From: Tenodera sinensis
Taxonomy: Eukaryota; Arthropoda; Insecta; Mantodea; Mantidae
NCBI GenBank assembly: GCA_030765045.1
Contig: CM060961.1
Coordinates: forward strand, 140,754,538-140,818,537
Direction of reading: 5' to 3'
DNA length: 64,000 nucleotides
The translations under genes and the position numbers were made by a program. The first letter of the stretch is position 1. Each line of letters begins with the position of its first letter. A model generated the notes under the pieces. The model saw only the letters and a program-made list of their open reading frames with translations, was not told the origin of the DNA and did no database searches. This document shows, piece after piece, positions 1-11,832 of this stretch.

Positions 1-214
1 CTTATTTTAAAATACCACTTACGTTATCCCCCAAAACTTACATTATCGCTCAGATTTGTTTTAATCTGTAGAAGGCAGTGATGTGGCGTGTCTAGTGCGT
101 GCACTTCGTTTAAGGGATGCACCACAATGAAATTTGATTTCCTATAGTTTTGAACCAATTTAGGTCAAAATTTATTTTCAATAGCGTCATATATAAACGT
201 TACCAATAATCCCG

Positions 215-480
215 AGGCGGAACAGCCCTTTCCTGGCCAAGGCTTACCGCCCGGCCGCCGCGTCTCCCCCCTCTGCCCACCGCAGGTGTCATGAGTGAGG
301 TGAGACGTGGTTAGCACCGGTCCCTCCCAGCCGGTTACGCGGTTTTCGTAGCCAGGGATCGCTAATTTTCAACCAAGTAACTCCTCAATTGATCCTTTAG
401 GGACCTACCCACCCCGGACCAGGTCTCCACGCCGGTACCCGAACCTGGGTCTCCCGCTTGGTAAGCAGCAGCGCCACCAC
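215..480 (-). repeat. SINE-F copy 1 (tRNA-related repeat)
   Basis: GC-rich block sharing long stretches with 47085-47400, including the ccaaggc-taccgcccg-ccgc segment, the ccggtccctccc-gccggtta segment, the caa-taactcctcaattg segment and cacgccggtaccc. Read on the minus strand it begins near 490 with a tRNA-like head containing the B-box-like string ggttcgggtacc, followed by the shared body. I infer a tRNA-derived SINE or SINE-like element on the minus strand. No flanking duplication was found, so the edges are approximate. Its composition contrasts sharply with the AT-rich DNA around it. Confidence 0.5.
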
Positions 481-1136
481 CGCGTTACATACACAAGCCT
501 ATAAATATTACATGGCTTTTAATTCCAGTTTGATATATATATTGAGCTGTTAAATGTTAAACCTGAAATTTATTACCCTATTTCGAACGTTCCACACAAT
601 ACAGTTTTGAAAACAACTACTTTGTAAAAGTCCTATAACTTTATCTGATTATAGCGCACAAAATCTTCATATGCCTTCTTTTTGCAGAATTACCTCACAA
701 AAAAATAAGGTGTTTTTTTTTTCTTTTTTTTTTCCATTCAATCATTGGACATTTCTAGTTTTTTGAAGTTTTATATTGCTTTAAAATTAATAACTGAAAA
801 CTTTTGGGGAAAAAGCAATCATATGGCATATTTTAATCGTATTCTTGGAATGTATTTGGTACATTTTGGAAGACTGGATGAAACTGCATCAAGTGAAACA
901 CTTTGAAAAAGTGAATGTGCTCAAAAAATTGAAAAAATAAGAAAATTTGAAAATCGTTCTAATCTAGTCTATATACATATATGTATTTTAACGTAAAATT
1001 TAAAAATATATTTTTAGTTCATGGTTCCTAAATATTTTTAAAGTAATGGAACAAAAATGTCAATTTTTGCAAGATTTTCGTTGCTAATGCAACGAGTGAA
1101 ACACGCTCTCGCTTGCAAACACGATGCGGTTATAAC

Positions 1137-1140
<4 letters not shown>
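481..1140. other. gene-free AT-rich stretch
   Basis: Nothing coding is recognised here. The stretch contains T-runs around 713-732 and no repeat that I could match elsewhere in the window. Confidence 0.5.

Positions 1141-1171
<31 letters not shown>
1141..1171. repeat. (GA)15 microsatellite
   Basis: Perfect GA dinucleotide run. On the minus strand it produces an artefactual Leu-Ser open frame. Confidence 0.95.
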
Positions 1172-1172
<1 letters not shown>

Positions 1173-2315
1173 AATAATCGTAAAATGGGGAGAACTTTAG
1201 CATAAATTCGGAACTTGACCTGCTCCGAGAAAAGAACTGAAGTGCGGTCGAAGGCTCCTCACGTTTCGCGAGAACGAAACGGGTCAACCGTTCATTGCCA
1301 AACTTCACTCCGGTTTAGGAGAATGTTCCACGTTTGTGGTAAGGTAAATGACGACATCGAAGCTTAATACGCCTTTCACTGAAGTAACTAAACAGTATTA
1401 CATTGAAATTCTCACTGCTGAGAATTCTCACAAGTCATACTGTTCTATTTCTTTAGTATTTTTTTATTTCTATTGTCCAGGGGAAGTTAGGACCACAGAC
1501 CTATAGAGCTGGTGCAACGAAAGTCTGTCAATTTGCAGGATACACAGAACACAATTTTCGTGAAGACGTACCGTTACGCCTGTTGCAGGGCGACAGTATT
1601 CCTATTAAGTACTGCTGTGTAGACCGTATTAGTGATATAAAGGAAAGAATTTGGCTTTTGTAATTCCGTTTTAAGAGAAATAAAGTGACAGAAAAATAAC
1701 TGAACTTATAATTTGTCACAATATTAAAAATAAAATTATAAAATGAACCGATATATTCTTTTGCCCTGCTGTTTCTATAAGAAATTTAAACCCAACCCTC
1801 ACTTAAAACTATTTCAAAATATATCACCAAATGGAGATTTTATGAATATTAAATTATATGCTTTAAGTTGCAAAGCATATAATGTTCTATATGGAAATTA
1901 AAAGCAAACTGTAGAGCGACCTCTTGCATACATGGTAATTAATCAACCGCGCCATAAGTCTGGAAACAAAGAGTGGAGTGTGCAGTACACGTGTGTAAAC
2001 ACGTGTGTTATTTCTCACTTGGGATGAAATTATGTTTTGTTACGAAAAAAGAAAACAATATTAGTTAACGCTTACTGATACATTGCATAAAATTTACATA
2101 AAAATGCAAAATTAATAATTTTGTACTGTTTTACTACAATACTGTTGTTTTATAGCACAATAAATATACACTATGCGAAAGCCATTCAGAACAAAGAGGA
2201 GTTTTACAGTTCGAAGCAGAAAAGTCAAGATATGTGTTTAACTTGTCCTCAAAATGTCATAAAGCTATGGTATTTTAATCAAAATCTTGAGAGCTATTGT
2301 TAATGAAATAAAACA
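1172..2315. other. unassigned AT-rich sequence
   Basis: No protein similarity, inverted-end element or matching repeat was recognised. Open frames here are short and low in complexity. Confidence 0.45.
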
Positions 2316-2800
2316 TTTACAAAATTCGGGGCAGAGAGACGCTTATCGAAAACCTTCATCTCACATCCTTGGAAGATGTTAGTTTTTAACCGACTTTTCT
2401 TTTTTCGTTATGTTGCACGCACACACCTATCCACACTCGCACACACCTACACCCGCGCACACCCACACGCACACCCACAAAAACTGCTAACAATTGTATC
2501 CAAATAGTAGACTCCAAACAATATTACAATGTTATGGAAATAGTCAACTGTAAATTGTAACTTGCTTAATGTTGTATACTGAACATTTTAATTATATGTA
2601 TTTAATCATGTAATATTGTCTCTGTAATAGAGCATGCTGATATTATTCAATAAAAAAATAAAACACACACACACACACACATACACACACATTACGGATT
2701 TTTTTCTGCAAATGCTTATTTCGGGGCTCATGAGGACCTCAAAACTAATGAAATTTCGACAAAGAATTTTGGATAGGATACATTACTGCCCTCACTATAG
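2316..2800 (-). mobile_element. Rep-A fragment, interrupted
   Basis: On the minus strand, 2316-2475 matches the mid-left part of Rep-A: the ttggtatttaag / gttaaaaacc / cgaaaagtcgg block ending at the CA-rich tract. The segment 2718-2800 matches the left end of Rep-A in diverged form (tctcaaaac...gaaatttcgacaaagaattttgg). The 2476-2690 segment between them is foreign and AT-rich. It ends in caataaaaaaataaaa plus a (CA)n tract, like the 3' end of a LINE inserted at the Rep-A microsatellite. The copy is old and strongly diverged. Confidence 0.55.
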
Positions 2801-3827
2801 ATAATGCAGAACGTAATACTGAGCTTTTAAATACTAGTTTAAGCAAATCATATATCTGTACCATGTTCCTTTTTTTTTTTTTCTTTACATGTAATCCATG
2901 GGTTGAGCACAATACTTAGTGTACTTTCACCAAGCATATAGAAAGTATCTTTAAAACCACAAAGCACCACGTGTCTTTGTGTAACGAGGAAGACTAAGAA
3001 AGAGATATAATTCAACTTAATATGCTGCTTATTGAATATATCAGGTCACAGGAAGATAAAAGTACATCGAACCATGCAGAAGAGCTAGTAGCTTGTATGG
3101 TTCAACCAACATTACACCCAGTACACAATTTCTTCCTTCAGCAAAATTAATAATGCCAGCGCTTCCTAAAATAAAACCAAGAAGTTGTATTGGGCTACTT
3201 ACAATGTATTAAAGCTAGCTACTAACAAGGCTTGAGAGTGGTTGCTTTAATTTCTGAGAAGAAACACTCTACTGTTACCAACACATTGCTGGCGATTTCG
3301 AAAATCGAAATGTAATTACAAAAAAACAACCTTTTAACCATTGACATTACGATGGCTATTTTCGACACTTATGGTTTTCGTCCTTCGTATAAACCCAATC
3401 TCTGATCTGTCCTTATATTTATTTTCCACTTCACCTCTGTACGTGCACCATGTATCGTCTTATATCTAGTATCGTCTTCTGTCCGTTTGTCCAGTCACCA
3501 TTCCTTTCAATGCATTTAACAAGCATGTTCTGCACAGTTTCTTCTCTTATTCCTAAAGCGTCCCACATTGGCCACTATTTCATTGTTTACTAACACATTC
3601 ACTTGTGTTCACGCTGTTGCGTGATTATATTATTGTGTACCTGCCCCTATTCAGGGTGTTCCAAAAGCACCGCTGTGCGGGACGGCAAACTGATTGTTTT
3701 TCAACTATAAGTATACATATATGAGTTCGCATTAACTCTTGGAATCAATAAAATATTAAGAAATCTGTTCCATATTTGGAACATATAAGATATTTAAGAG
3801 GTGGAATCAGGACTGAAAAATGCAATG
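2801..3827. other. unassigned sequence
   Basis: No gene was recognised. At 3654-3675 the string cagggtgttccaaaagcac resembles the terminus of many DNA transposons, but no partner end was found. Confidence 0.4.
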
Positions 3828-4012
3828 CCATAGCCGGAATTTGAACCACGGACCTTCCACTCATCGAGCGGCTGCTCTTACCACTAAGCTAACATGGGCA
3901 ACTTGCCAGTATGACATTAAATTCTCCAACCGATTCGTACTTTCCCGGTAAACCACAAGGGAATCTCACATCAGAGATAAATACCCCAAGAGCGACTTAC
4001 AATAGTAAGTAC
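3828..4012 (-). repeat. SINE-H copy 1 (tRNA-related)
   Basis: Minus-strand tRNA-like segment with an A-box-like stretch (tagcttagtggtaagagc) and a B-box-like stretch (ggttcaaattcc). It is preceded on that strand by a module shared with 15155-15328 (tttatctctgatgtgagat ... ttaccgggaaa ... caatgtcatactggcaagttg). It abuts the left end of the hAT element at 4013. The other copy continues past this point, so the hAT element probably jumped into this repeat. Confidence 0.55.
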
Positions 4013-6323
4013 TAGGGCTGGGAAGTTCATGCTCTAAAAAACACTGAACTATGCATGCAAATATGCTCTTAAAAACTTGAAAATAGGCTAAGAAATATGC
4101 ACTATTTAATTAAAACAATTAATGTCCCTTGCAGTAGACAAGACGAAATACTATAAATAATAAATAAAGTTACCAAATTCCTTAGAGGTTGAAGCAGAAG
4201 GTGGTCCTACTGCTAGTATTAACTGTTAAATTGCAAACATTTTCAACTGTAAAACATTGTCTGTTGCCTCGCAAAACACTTTTGTAACGTGAAAAACATT
4301 TTCTTCACATCACAAGATGTTATCAGGGCATATTTAAATGATGTTAACTGCTTCACAGAGCGAGTCAAGTCTGTTGGTGTGACAGATGGTTTTCTTTCGA
4401 GGATGTCTCGGATATCGCACATCTGTTTATAACCAGAATTGTTTGAAATTACATAATTCACTTTCTCTTTCACTTTTTGTCCTATGCTACCTGGAACCGA
4501 ACTTAGATCACATACTGTTTTTTCCAAAGACAGTAACTGATTCATGCAAAGGAGATCCTACAGCTTCCAATGCCATTAAGGCTGTTAGTAAGAAAGAAAA
4601 ATGGGGAAATATGAAACTAAGATCCTCTTTTAACCTAGTGCCTGACAGAATATTTTGCATAGTTGCTATTAGTGAAGCATCTTTTGAGTTCAATGAATTA
4701 ACAACCTTTTGGACTATTTATATGTGCTCAGTATAATAGAAAACTGCATGGACCCATGTTCCCCATCGAGCTAACACTGGTGCAGGAGGAAGTCGGATAT
4801 TAGGTGCTGTTGATCTAAACAACTTAACTCTTTTAGGAGATTTAACAAAAATTATCTTTGTACTGCACACAAATACATATATCTACCAATGGGAAAGAAT
4901 CACTTATTGTCTCAGTAATGCGATGAAGAGCGTGTGCCAAACAAGTTATATGAATTAAGTTAGGAAAAATACCTTCCAGAGTTTGTCCTGATTTTACCAT
5001 ATAAGGACCTGCATCAGTAACAAATATAAGTAACCGATCGTATTTGATTCCACAAGGCCATAGTAATTTCAAAGAGTCCATCACAAACTGGGTCACAGTC
5101 ACATTGTCAGTGGCCGACAATTCGCACACATTAAGAAGATAAGGTGTAGTCTTTTGACCATAATTTAAAGCACCCACAATTATATTAGAAATAGAACGGC
5201 GCTCAGAATCAGGGGTAACAGGCAACCACACAAACTGATCCGCTAATTCATTTTGTATATTTGACAATACATTATTGTAACAATGTCCTACATAAGTCTT
5301 ACGCAGTGTACTTTCTTCAGGTACATGCTATCGAGTGTACTTGGCAAGAAAGTTTTTAAATGTCGGATTATTAATGTTGAACAAGGGAATATCAGCAGCT
5401 AAAAATGCTTGGCACAAGTCATAGGAAAATTCAGTAACCCTGCTTCCTAAACACTCTACTAGCTGTTTTTGAACAGGTTCTTTGTTTGTGTGTTTATGTG
5501 CTGAACTATTTGAAATCTTTTCTCACTTCCTACATTTTTCTCACACGCTCCACAAAACAGTGCCTTATTATCTATAGATATTAAATCGAATACTCGTTCT
5601 GTAAATTAACTAATCTAGTACTCGAAGTTGGTTTTATTTTCGGCATTTGAACAGATTTTTAATATTTTATACGCCTAATTTAATTTGGTGGAAACTAGTT
5701 CACAACACTATTACGTTTGAAGACCACGACACAACTACTGGAGTGCAGACAAGCTTTGATATAATTGTGCTGCTCGAAACGTTGACCTGCAATTTATCTT
5801 TGTTATGTAAACCCTCAGATAACGAACTGATTATTCTCTGCGCACATACATATAATGAAAGGATGGAAACAAGGGATTCACTGCATGACAACATGACTCT
5901 GTATTAGTTCTCGTCACCTCGCGAGTTGCATCATCATGTGCAATACTACCAATGTGAAAAATATTATACAGATGGAAAAAATAATAAAAACATTAAAAAT
6001 AACTGAAGTATGCAATATAAGGCTATAATATTGAAATATTCGTCAGTTGTATCATCATATGCAATATTACCAATACGAAAAAAATTATCCAGCCGGAAAA
6101 CAATAACAAAAAAGAAACCATAAAACTCATTAAAATATGCAATATAAGGGCTATAATATTGAAATATTATGTATTTATTAAAAATCATAAAAATATGTAG
6201 TTATATGCACCATAAGATCATGTCCAAATAACTGAAAATTCCATAATTCTTGCACATAATGTAAAAGCATAGATTTTAAACCCCTATGAAAAAAGATGCA
6301 AATGCATGAACTTCCTAGCCCTA
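4013..6323 (-). mobile_element. hAT transposon, copy 1 (2.3 kb, defective)
   Basis: The ends are inverted: tagggctgggaagttcatgc on the left, and the complement tagggctaggaagttcatgc on the right. Flanks are gtaagtac (4005-4012) and gtgagtac (6324-6331), an 8-bp target duplication with one change, as expected of hAT elements. It is collinear with the better-preserved copy at 44310-46525, including the AT-rich 3' noncoding part that carries repeated gcaatat/ctataatattgaaat motifs. Coding is on the minus strand and is broken. Confidence 0.88.
4243..5640 (-). pseudogene. hAT transposase pseudogene (copy 1)
   Basis: This once encoded a cut-and-paste transposase of the hAT superfamily. In minus-strand order there is the remnant of a zinc-finger N-terminus (5480-5640, shortened by about 36 bp relative to copy 2). 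The catalytic-core part follows at 4842-5267, with TDAGPYM and CLAHALHRI, typical of the hAT RNase-H-like fold. The C-terminal dimerisation part at 4243-4545 carries SCDVKKMFF where copy 2 has SCDVERSFS. Frameshifts and stops separate the pieces. One position keeps a Glu codon (near 5195) where copy 2 has a stop, so the two copies decayed independently. Confidence 0.85.
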
Positions 6324-6331
6324 GTGAGTAC

Positions 6332-8141
6332 TTTATGTCCCGGGCTGTGTGTTTAAAACACCAGGATTAAGTTTCTTGGCATAAATAAATAATAATTGCC
6401 ATATGATACTGCCTTTCTTAAGTTAATATCGTTAACCTTATTATATAATAATGTGTAAAGATACAGTAATAAATAAATAGTTTCTCCTATGGGATAAACT
6501 TTTAAACTAATATATCTGAAGCAATCAATGATAAAAAAATAAAATGGAGAAAATAGTGAATATTCTTAAGAAATTCATATTTCAGAATAGCTTCAATCAA
6601 TTTACTATATTTGATACTACAAGGGCTCCAAGTAATAGAAGCACATCAAAGTTTGGGTCTCACAAATGGGTTGTATCACATCAACAAAATTCTTTAATCC
6701 TTAAAGTAACTTGAATTACAGATAATAAATCCTTGATTACTAGGTACTGCACATTGACATGTTTAGCCATTGATAAGACTTTATTAATAGGTACCTACTC
6801 CTACATCATCTTTCATTTCAACAGATTGAACTCTCTTTCATGTGTTGCTTTGGAGTGTAGAAAATCATTGATATACGGCAATATTGTTATTCATTTATTT
6901 TCAGCTGTTTTTGATTAGTGTTAAGAGGAAGTGATGTAATCAATAGCATTCCAGGCGTTAAAACTCACCCTTGCTCTATCGTCTTACGCTTACAGAAATT
7001 TAAAAGTGCTTAGGAGTAAAGGAAAATAATTTTGAATGTATGAAACATGTACTCTCGTTTTAAAAGCCTAGATCGTAGAACGAATGCATTAAAAGAAAGA
7101 TAAAAAATGCTTCTGAAATGTTTTATTGTGTTCTATCACACTGCATGAATAATGCATTCCGTATTCCACATAATGGACAAGGATTTATTTCCTACTTAAT
7201 AAATGCAGATAGATTGTCGTGTGTATAAAAACAGGGAAAAGTAATTAGGATACAACCGAGTGGAAAGCACAGGTAACATTTTGTTGCAAGTTAACAGCAG
7301 GAAATAAATAGCCCGAGCAAAGGAAGCTTTTACCGTTATTGGAGTGGAAAAAGGAAATGCTCATGTGACCGAGGGATAATCCCATCTGTCCGACCTTGCT
7401 ACTACGGGAGAGTGACGCCGTCGGTATCGAGCGCCCGGAGCGGCGCCTGCCTCTGTTTTTGTTCCTGTGGAAGGTCGCCCCTATCCCACACCCGGAAGAA
7501 TTGGAGGCCGCACGGGTCCAAGGTTTCACCCGCACTTTTATATTCAAATCACAGATAGTATTAAAGGGATCTCCACTGAATCTAGTGATAAAAGTATTTC
7601 CTACGGCATTAGAGAAGACGTGGAACAGGTCATTATTATTCGCGTCAAATCCCCTGCAGTAGCAAATAGGAGCGCGCTACAACGTAGCCGTATCATATGC
7701 TTGTGCGTGCGCATGCGTGCAGCATGAGAATAGTTTCGCTGTGCGATTTATAGGGAGCTAATAAGCGGAACTGTAGATCAAAACTTAAATACAATTTGGC
7801 TAACAGTTAAGCTAAAGAAATGTCAATAGAAAGGATTGATTTGTTCTGCTCACTGCAGCAATTAATTCTTGGCACTTTCTTCGTCACTTGAGTTCCTTTT
7901 AAAAAATGCATACACTTTATAAACAGCTTGCCGTGCTTAATTACACAAAACACCAAACACGTTTCCCTCTTCTATCACTAACACAATCACTTGCCTTTCT
8001 AAATGCATAGAACTGCACACTGTCTACCTGTTCTGTCCCTGGTCAGAGTATTAGAAGAAAGGGGAAAGCATAACGGTACACTTATTCACAAAGGTTATTT
8101 ACTTCTGTGTTATTGCTTCAGTTCTGACAAAATACACGTAA
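6332..8141. other. unassigned stretch with a GC-rich patch
   Basis: No gene was recognised. The segment 7390-7550 is GC-rich in an AT-rich setting and allows overlapping open frames on both strands (7245-7547 minus, 7396-7662 plus). None resembles a known protein. The first 100 bases after the hAT element may continue the SINE-H repeat into which it inserted. Confidence 0.4.
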
Positions 8142-8155
8142 ATATAATTGTGTAT

Positions 8156-8393
8156 TGTTGTAGTGTTTAACGCCCGCTTTTACTACTACGGCACCGCAGG
8201 CGGTGACACTGATGATACATGAAAATGGAGCACCGGTGGAATGAAAATGGCGGGGGAAACCGGAGTACCCGGAGAAAACCCGCCCTGACGCCGCTTCGTC
8301 CACCACGAATACCACATGCGGGTCCCTGGGATCGAACCCGGGCCGCCTAGGTGGTAGGCGAGCGCGCTGACCGCTCGGCCACGGCGCCGCCGC
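8156..8393 (-). mobile_element. SINE-B copy 1, with perfect 14-bp target duplication
   Basis: On the minus strand the element opens with a tRNA-like head: gcgccgtggccgagcggt as A box and gggttcgatcc as B box. A body with tttctccgggtactccgg follows and ends ...gttaaacactacaaca. The flanks atataattgtgtat at 8142-8155 and 8394-8407 are identical, marking retroposition and a fairly young insertion. The head resembles a long-variable-arm (Leu/Ser type) tRNA, but it is a SINE promoter rather than a functional tRNA gene. Confidence 0.88.
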
Positions 8394-8407
8394 ATATAAT
8401 TGTGTAT

Positions 8408-9369
8408 AAATACCAAACAGCTGAATCTAAAATTACGCTCATTTTTGGTACATGCTTATACGCCATTCTGTTTATATCTAATACAACTGTTAAGTTTGTA
8501 ATAAACTATTAATGTCCGAGCGTTAATCCAATAATTACTAAGGGAGACGAAGTTAGTCTGACTAGGCAACGTTGCAGGCCTGTGATTCCCTACAACTGTA
8601 GTGCCTCTGAAGGCCACATGCAGGAGGTTTGACCCGAACCTTAGTAAACATAGGGCTATACCATATTTCTATAACTCAGCTCAAGGACCCGGACCTTAAG
8701 ATCTGCTATACAAACATTCTTAGTGTGCCTACTTGAACCCAGCTAGAAACTCTTTATATCCCAGAAATGTACAAGGATACCTCAACACCAGAGATTTTAG
8801 AGGCAACGTTAAATGCCGTGAGTACATTTCAAATCGGCTCTTAGTTTTACGTACAAAGAGCGCCAAAGAAAATCTCCCTGCACCTCGCGTCTGTGTCACA
8901 TTATTTATCATTATACGAAGCCATATTCATTTGATTGGTTACTTTAGGCCACTCGGCAAGCATGCGGCACACATTTTGCTAAAAATTTACATCAGTGCTC
9001 CCAGCAAAGGTTACAACATAGCGTAGAAACTAAATATTAATTTACGCTCTCGACCGCATTGGCTATAAGAGAAAAGGTAGAGAGAGGGCATTCAGTTTGT
9101 CATACACCACTCTTAGCATGTGTAGCCATACCTTATCAGCTAGTACAGGACACGCCTTCGAAGGGCTTAACATCTAAGGCGAAAACTTGATGAGCCCCAT
9201 GTTAGCTGTAAAGCCCCTGAAACGATAAAAAATCCGCCGAAATTTTCCTTTGGTGCTGTTTGTACAATTATTTATAGATTAATTTTCAATGATTCAACAG
9301 CACGTTGAAGAATAATGTGTAATCAAACATAGATACTATCTCTACCTCATGATAATTACTATCTCTACC
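8408..9369. other. unassigned sequence
   Basis: Nothing coding or repeated was recognised. The 97-residue plus-strand frame at 8733-9026 overlaps a minus-strand frame and shows no familiar motif. Confidence 0.4.
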
Positions 9370-9707
9370 ACGTTTCTACAGTATCCAAGAATTCAATCCG
9401 AGGTTTAACCGGAAATACACGTTTTGGAGGTGTAAAGCATCCAAAATTCCTGAATCTATCAAAAAGAAATAAAAATGAGAAGTTTTAATAACTCCACTAT
9501 GTATTTATTGTAATTAGGGGAAGCATTGTATTCCACTAAAAATGCGATATCTAGATTTCACCGAAAATGCACGACTGGAGATTCCCTGAATAATAAAAAG
9601 AAGCATTTTTACTTTCCCAACTTACAGTAGATAGGGGAACTGTTGCATTCCACCAAAAAGTTCGATATCGAGATTTTCCAAAAACACATATTTTGAGAAT
9701 CCCTGAA

Positions 9708-9710
<3 letters not shown>

Positions 9711-9758
<48 letters not shown>
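9711..9758. repeat. poly-A tract (48 bp)
   Basis: An uninterrupted run of A inside the third left-end module of the Rep-A copy, at the place where other copies have a short A-run after cctgaat. Confidence 0.95.
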
Positions 9759-9760
<2 letters not shown>

Positions 9761-10160
9761 AAGCAGAAAGCCTTTTACTTTCTCTATTGCAGACAATAAA
9801 AAGGCGAAGCATTATGTTCCATCAAAAAATTTGATATCCATATTTCAGCGAACATACATGATTTGAGACTTCCTGGATTAAAAAAAAATATTTTATAAAA
9901 ATGCCCATGTGGTGTATCTGCATCTGTCTTTGTGTGAATTGCAAACTCAAACACGAAAAGTCGTTAAATAGTGAACTTCGCATTTATGCTAAGCTCTTCC
10001 TAGGACACTACACAAAGATGTTAAAAAAAATATCCCATACTCGAAATTATCCTTTATTTGGAAAAATGTTGGAATATTCTGATTTTCTCAAAAATGGCTC
10101 TAACGATTTTGATTGAAATATCATATGTTTCAGATATTCTCGTGACAAAAAGAAATTATA

Positions 10161-10834
10161 CCGGGTGAAAAGGAAGTCATTACATTAATTTAAACCAGTG
10201 ATAAATCTCGATATTTGGAACACATTTTGTAAATTATGTATTTGTCTCTCACCATTTCCTATGGAGATATTTTAGCTTTCTCGAAAACAACCTGGCAACA
10301 CTGCGGATTGTGTGGGTGTCACCTTCCCTAGTTCAGTTCATAAACAAACACACCAACGGTGCTTCTTGATAACACAAATGCCCTGCCTTGTCCTACTGTG
10401 TTTAGTGCGCGAGCGTAGGCTAATCACAAACGTTAGCTCCCAAAACATTAAAGTGAATGCGAAAGTGCTAGACCTGTTTACGTATACAAGTCAGGTCAAT
10501 TCCCTGAATAAATCTCAATGCAACGTTGTCAACTTACTGCACGTGTAAAAAAGCTGCTTGGATGATTAATTATTTCGAAACCCTGTGTGCTGTCGCATAA
10601 TTAATTACTACCTGAGCTATGCCAGAAATAAGTCACTCTACGCATCTTACAAGTAAGAAACTATTATCTTCCTACATTCCTGTGGAATTACGCATCTAAG
10701 TTGGATCAAAAACCGTTTATTTTTTCGAAATTGGCTGATCAAAGAACAAAATACCATTACACTTTTTTGTTTGTAATGCTCCTATGAAGCATATATTAGA
10801 AGGAATGTAATGACTTCATTCCCCCCCCCCCCCT
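10161..10834. mobile_element. TA-flanked MITE, copy 1
   Basis: Same family as 48797-49455. The left end is ccgggtgaaaaggaagtcat. The right end (complement) has gaatgaagtcattacattcc behind a run of 13 C at 10821-10833. Flanking TA dinucleotides at 10159-10160 and near 10835-10836 fit a Tc1/mariner-type target site. The host Rep-A sequence reads continuously across the junctions. No transposase is encoded, so this is a non-autonomous element of unknown partner. Confidence 0.8.
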
Positions 10835-11289
10835 TATGTTGAATTTTCTGGTATAGCCTCTTCATCCTGAATGGCTTTGGCATTACTGGAACAACATTAA
10901 GAGGTTGACAAAATCTTAACTAAATTTGTGTCAAAGTTTTTACGCAGATAATTATTTTTAAGGTATTACTTGTTATTAGTTTGAACTTTCAGATACCTAC
11001 CTATACTTTTATTGAATAGGGATGTCGCTATTCCTTTTTATGTCCTGGCCATGCAAAGAGAATGAAATATCCAAGCCACCATATAGTGACTAGCTCATAA
11101 AAGGTTTGACTATCACATAAAGCTTAGTGTATTCTTCAATTGTGTCTATAAGGAAATATGTAATAAAACTATTTCTGAAAATGTTTATCTCCATTAACAT
11201 GAAGTAGAATAGTTTTTAATGACATGGCATTTTTATTCACTGCTATCGATTGTATATTTTTGTGCACAAAAACGGTCATGTATAAATCA

Positions 11290-11832
11290 AAGAAATCTTC
11301 TGAGGGGTAGCCGTTGTGAGGACATATGACGGAAGAAACGATCATTTATTTAAATTTAAGGGTAAAAGGCACAAAATCGATGTAGTAAAATTCTCCTGCG
11401 TTAATAGAACCATTAAGGAATGGAATAATTGTGTGTAACAGCCTTTCAGGACCGTCCTCTCCTCAATGAAAAAAATTAGAAAAAATTTAGATGCAGTAAA
11501 TATTGGGTAACATATTATAAAGGTTACTTACGTGTATGTTTGGCATTTTATAAACTATGAATAGTAGTGCTAAATTTATTGGTTATACTGAGAGAATAGT
11601 AATTAATGTAATTAGTACATTAATTAATGATTTACAAAACTAGCTATTATATTAAAAAAAACCGTAAGTATGATAGCTATAACAATCTGTTTCTAGGTGG
11701 AGCTGTTTTATTCATATTAATATTTGTTTATCTTTGATTGAATTACCATTGTTTATACAATTGTTTTTATAACCCTAATTGTACATTTAACTGTCACCGG
11801 GTAATGCCGATTTGTATGAATAAATAAATACA
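11290..11832 (+). pseudogene. LINE 3' end (reverse-transcriptase C-terminus plus tail)
   Basis: The frame starting near 11328 reads GRNDHLFKFKGKRHK and then FSCVNRTIKEWNNC. This follows the R-x-H-x-L-K-F ... F-x-x-R-x-I-x-x-W-N pattern common at the C-terminus of insect non-LTR reverse transcriptases. It stops and shifts frame soon after. About 350 bp of AT-rich 3' sequence ends in tgaataaataaata at 11818-11832, a usual LINE tail. It is 5'-truncated next to the end of a Rep-A copy. The clade cannot be told from so little. Confidence 0.5.

Larger units (their letters stand above)
9370..11220 (+). mobile_element. Rep-A copy with tandem left ends and a nested MITE
   Basis: Four successive diverged left-end modules lie at about 9370-9480, 9490-9600, 9605-9770 and 9775-9895. 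Each carries gaagcattgtattccac-like, gatatc-agattt and cctgaat strings. The body then follows from 9895 (cacgaaaagtcgttaaa onward). At 10159 it is broken by a TA-flanked MITE and resumes at 10835 (tatgttgaattttctgg), running to about 11220 with the Rep-A order preserved. The right terminus is missing. Confidence 0.75.
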
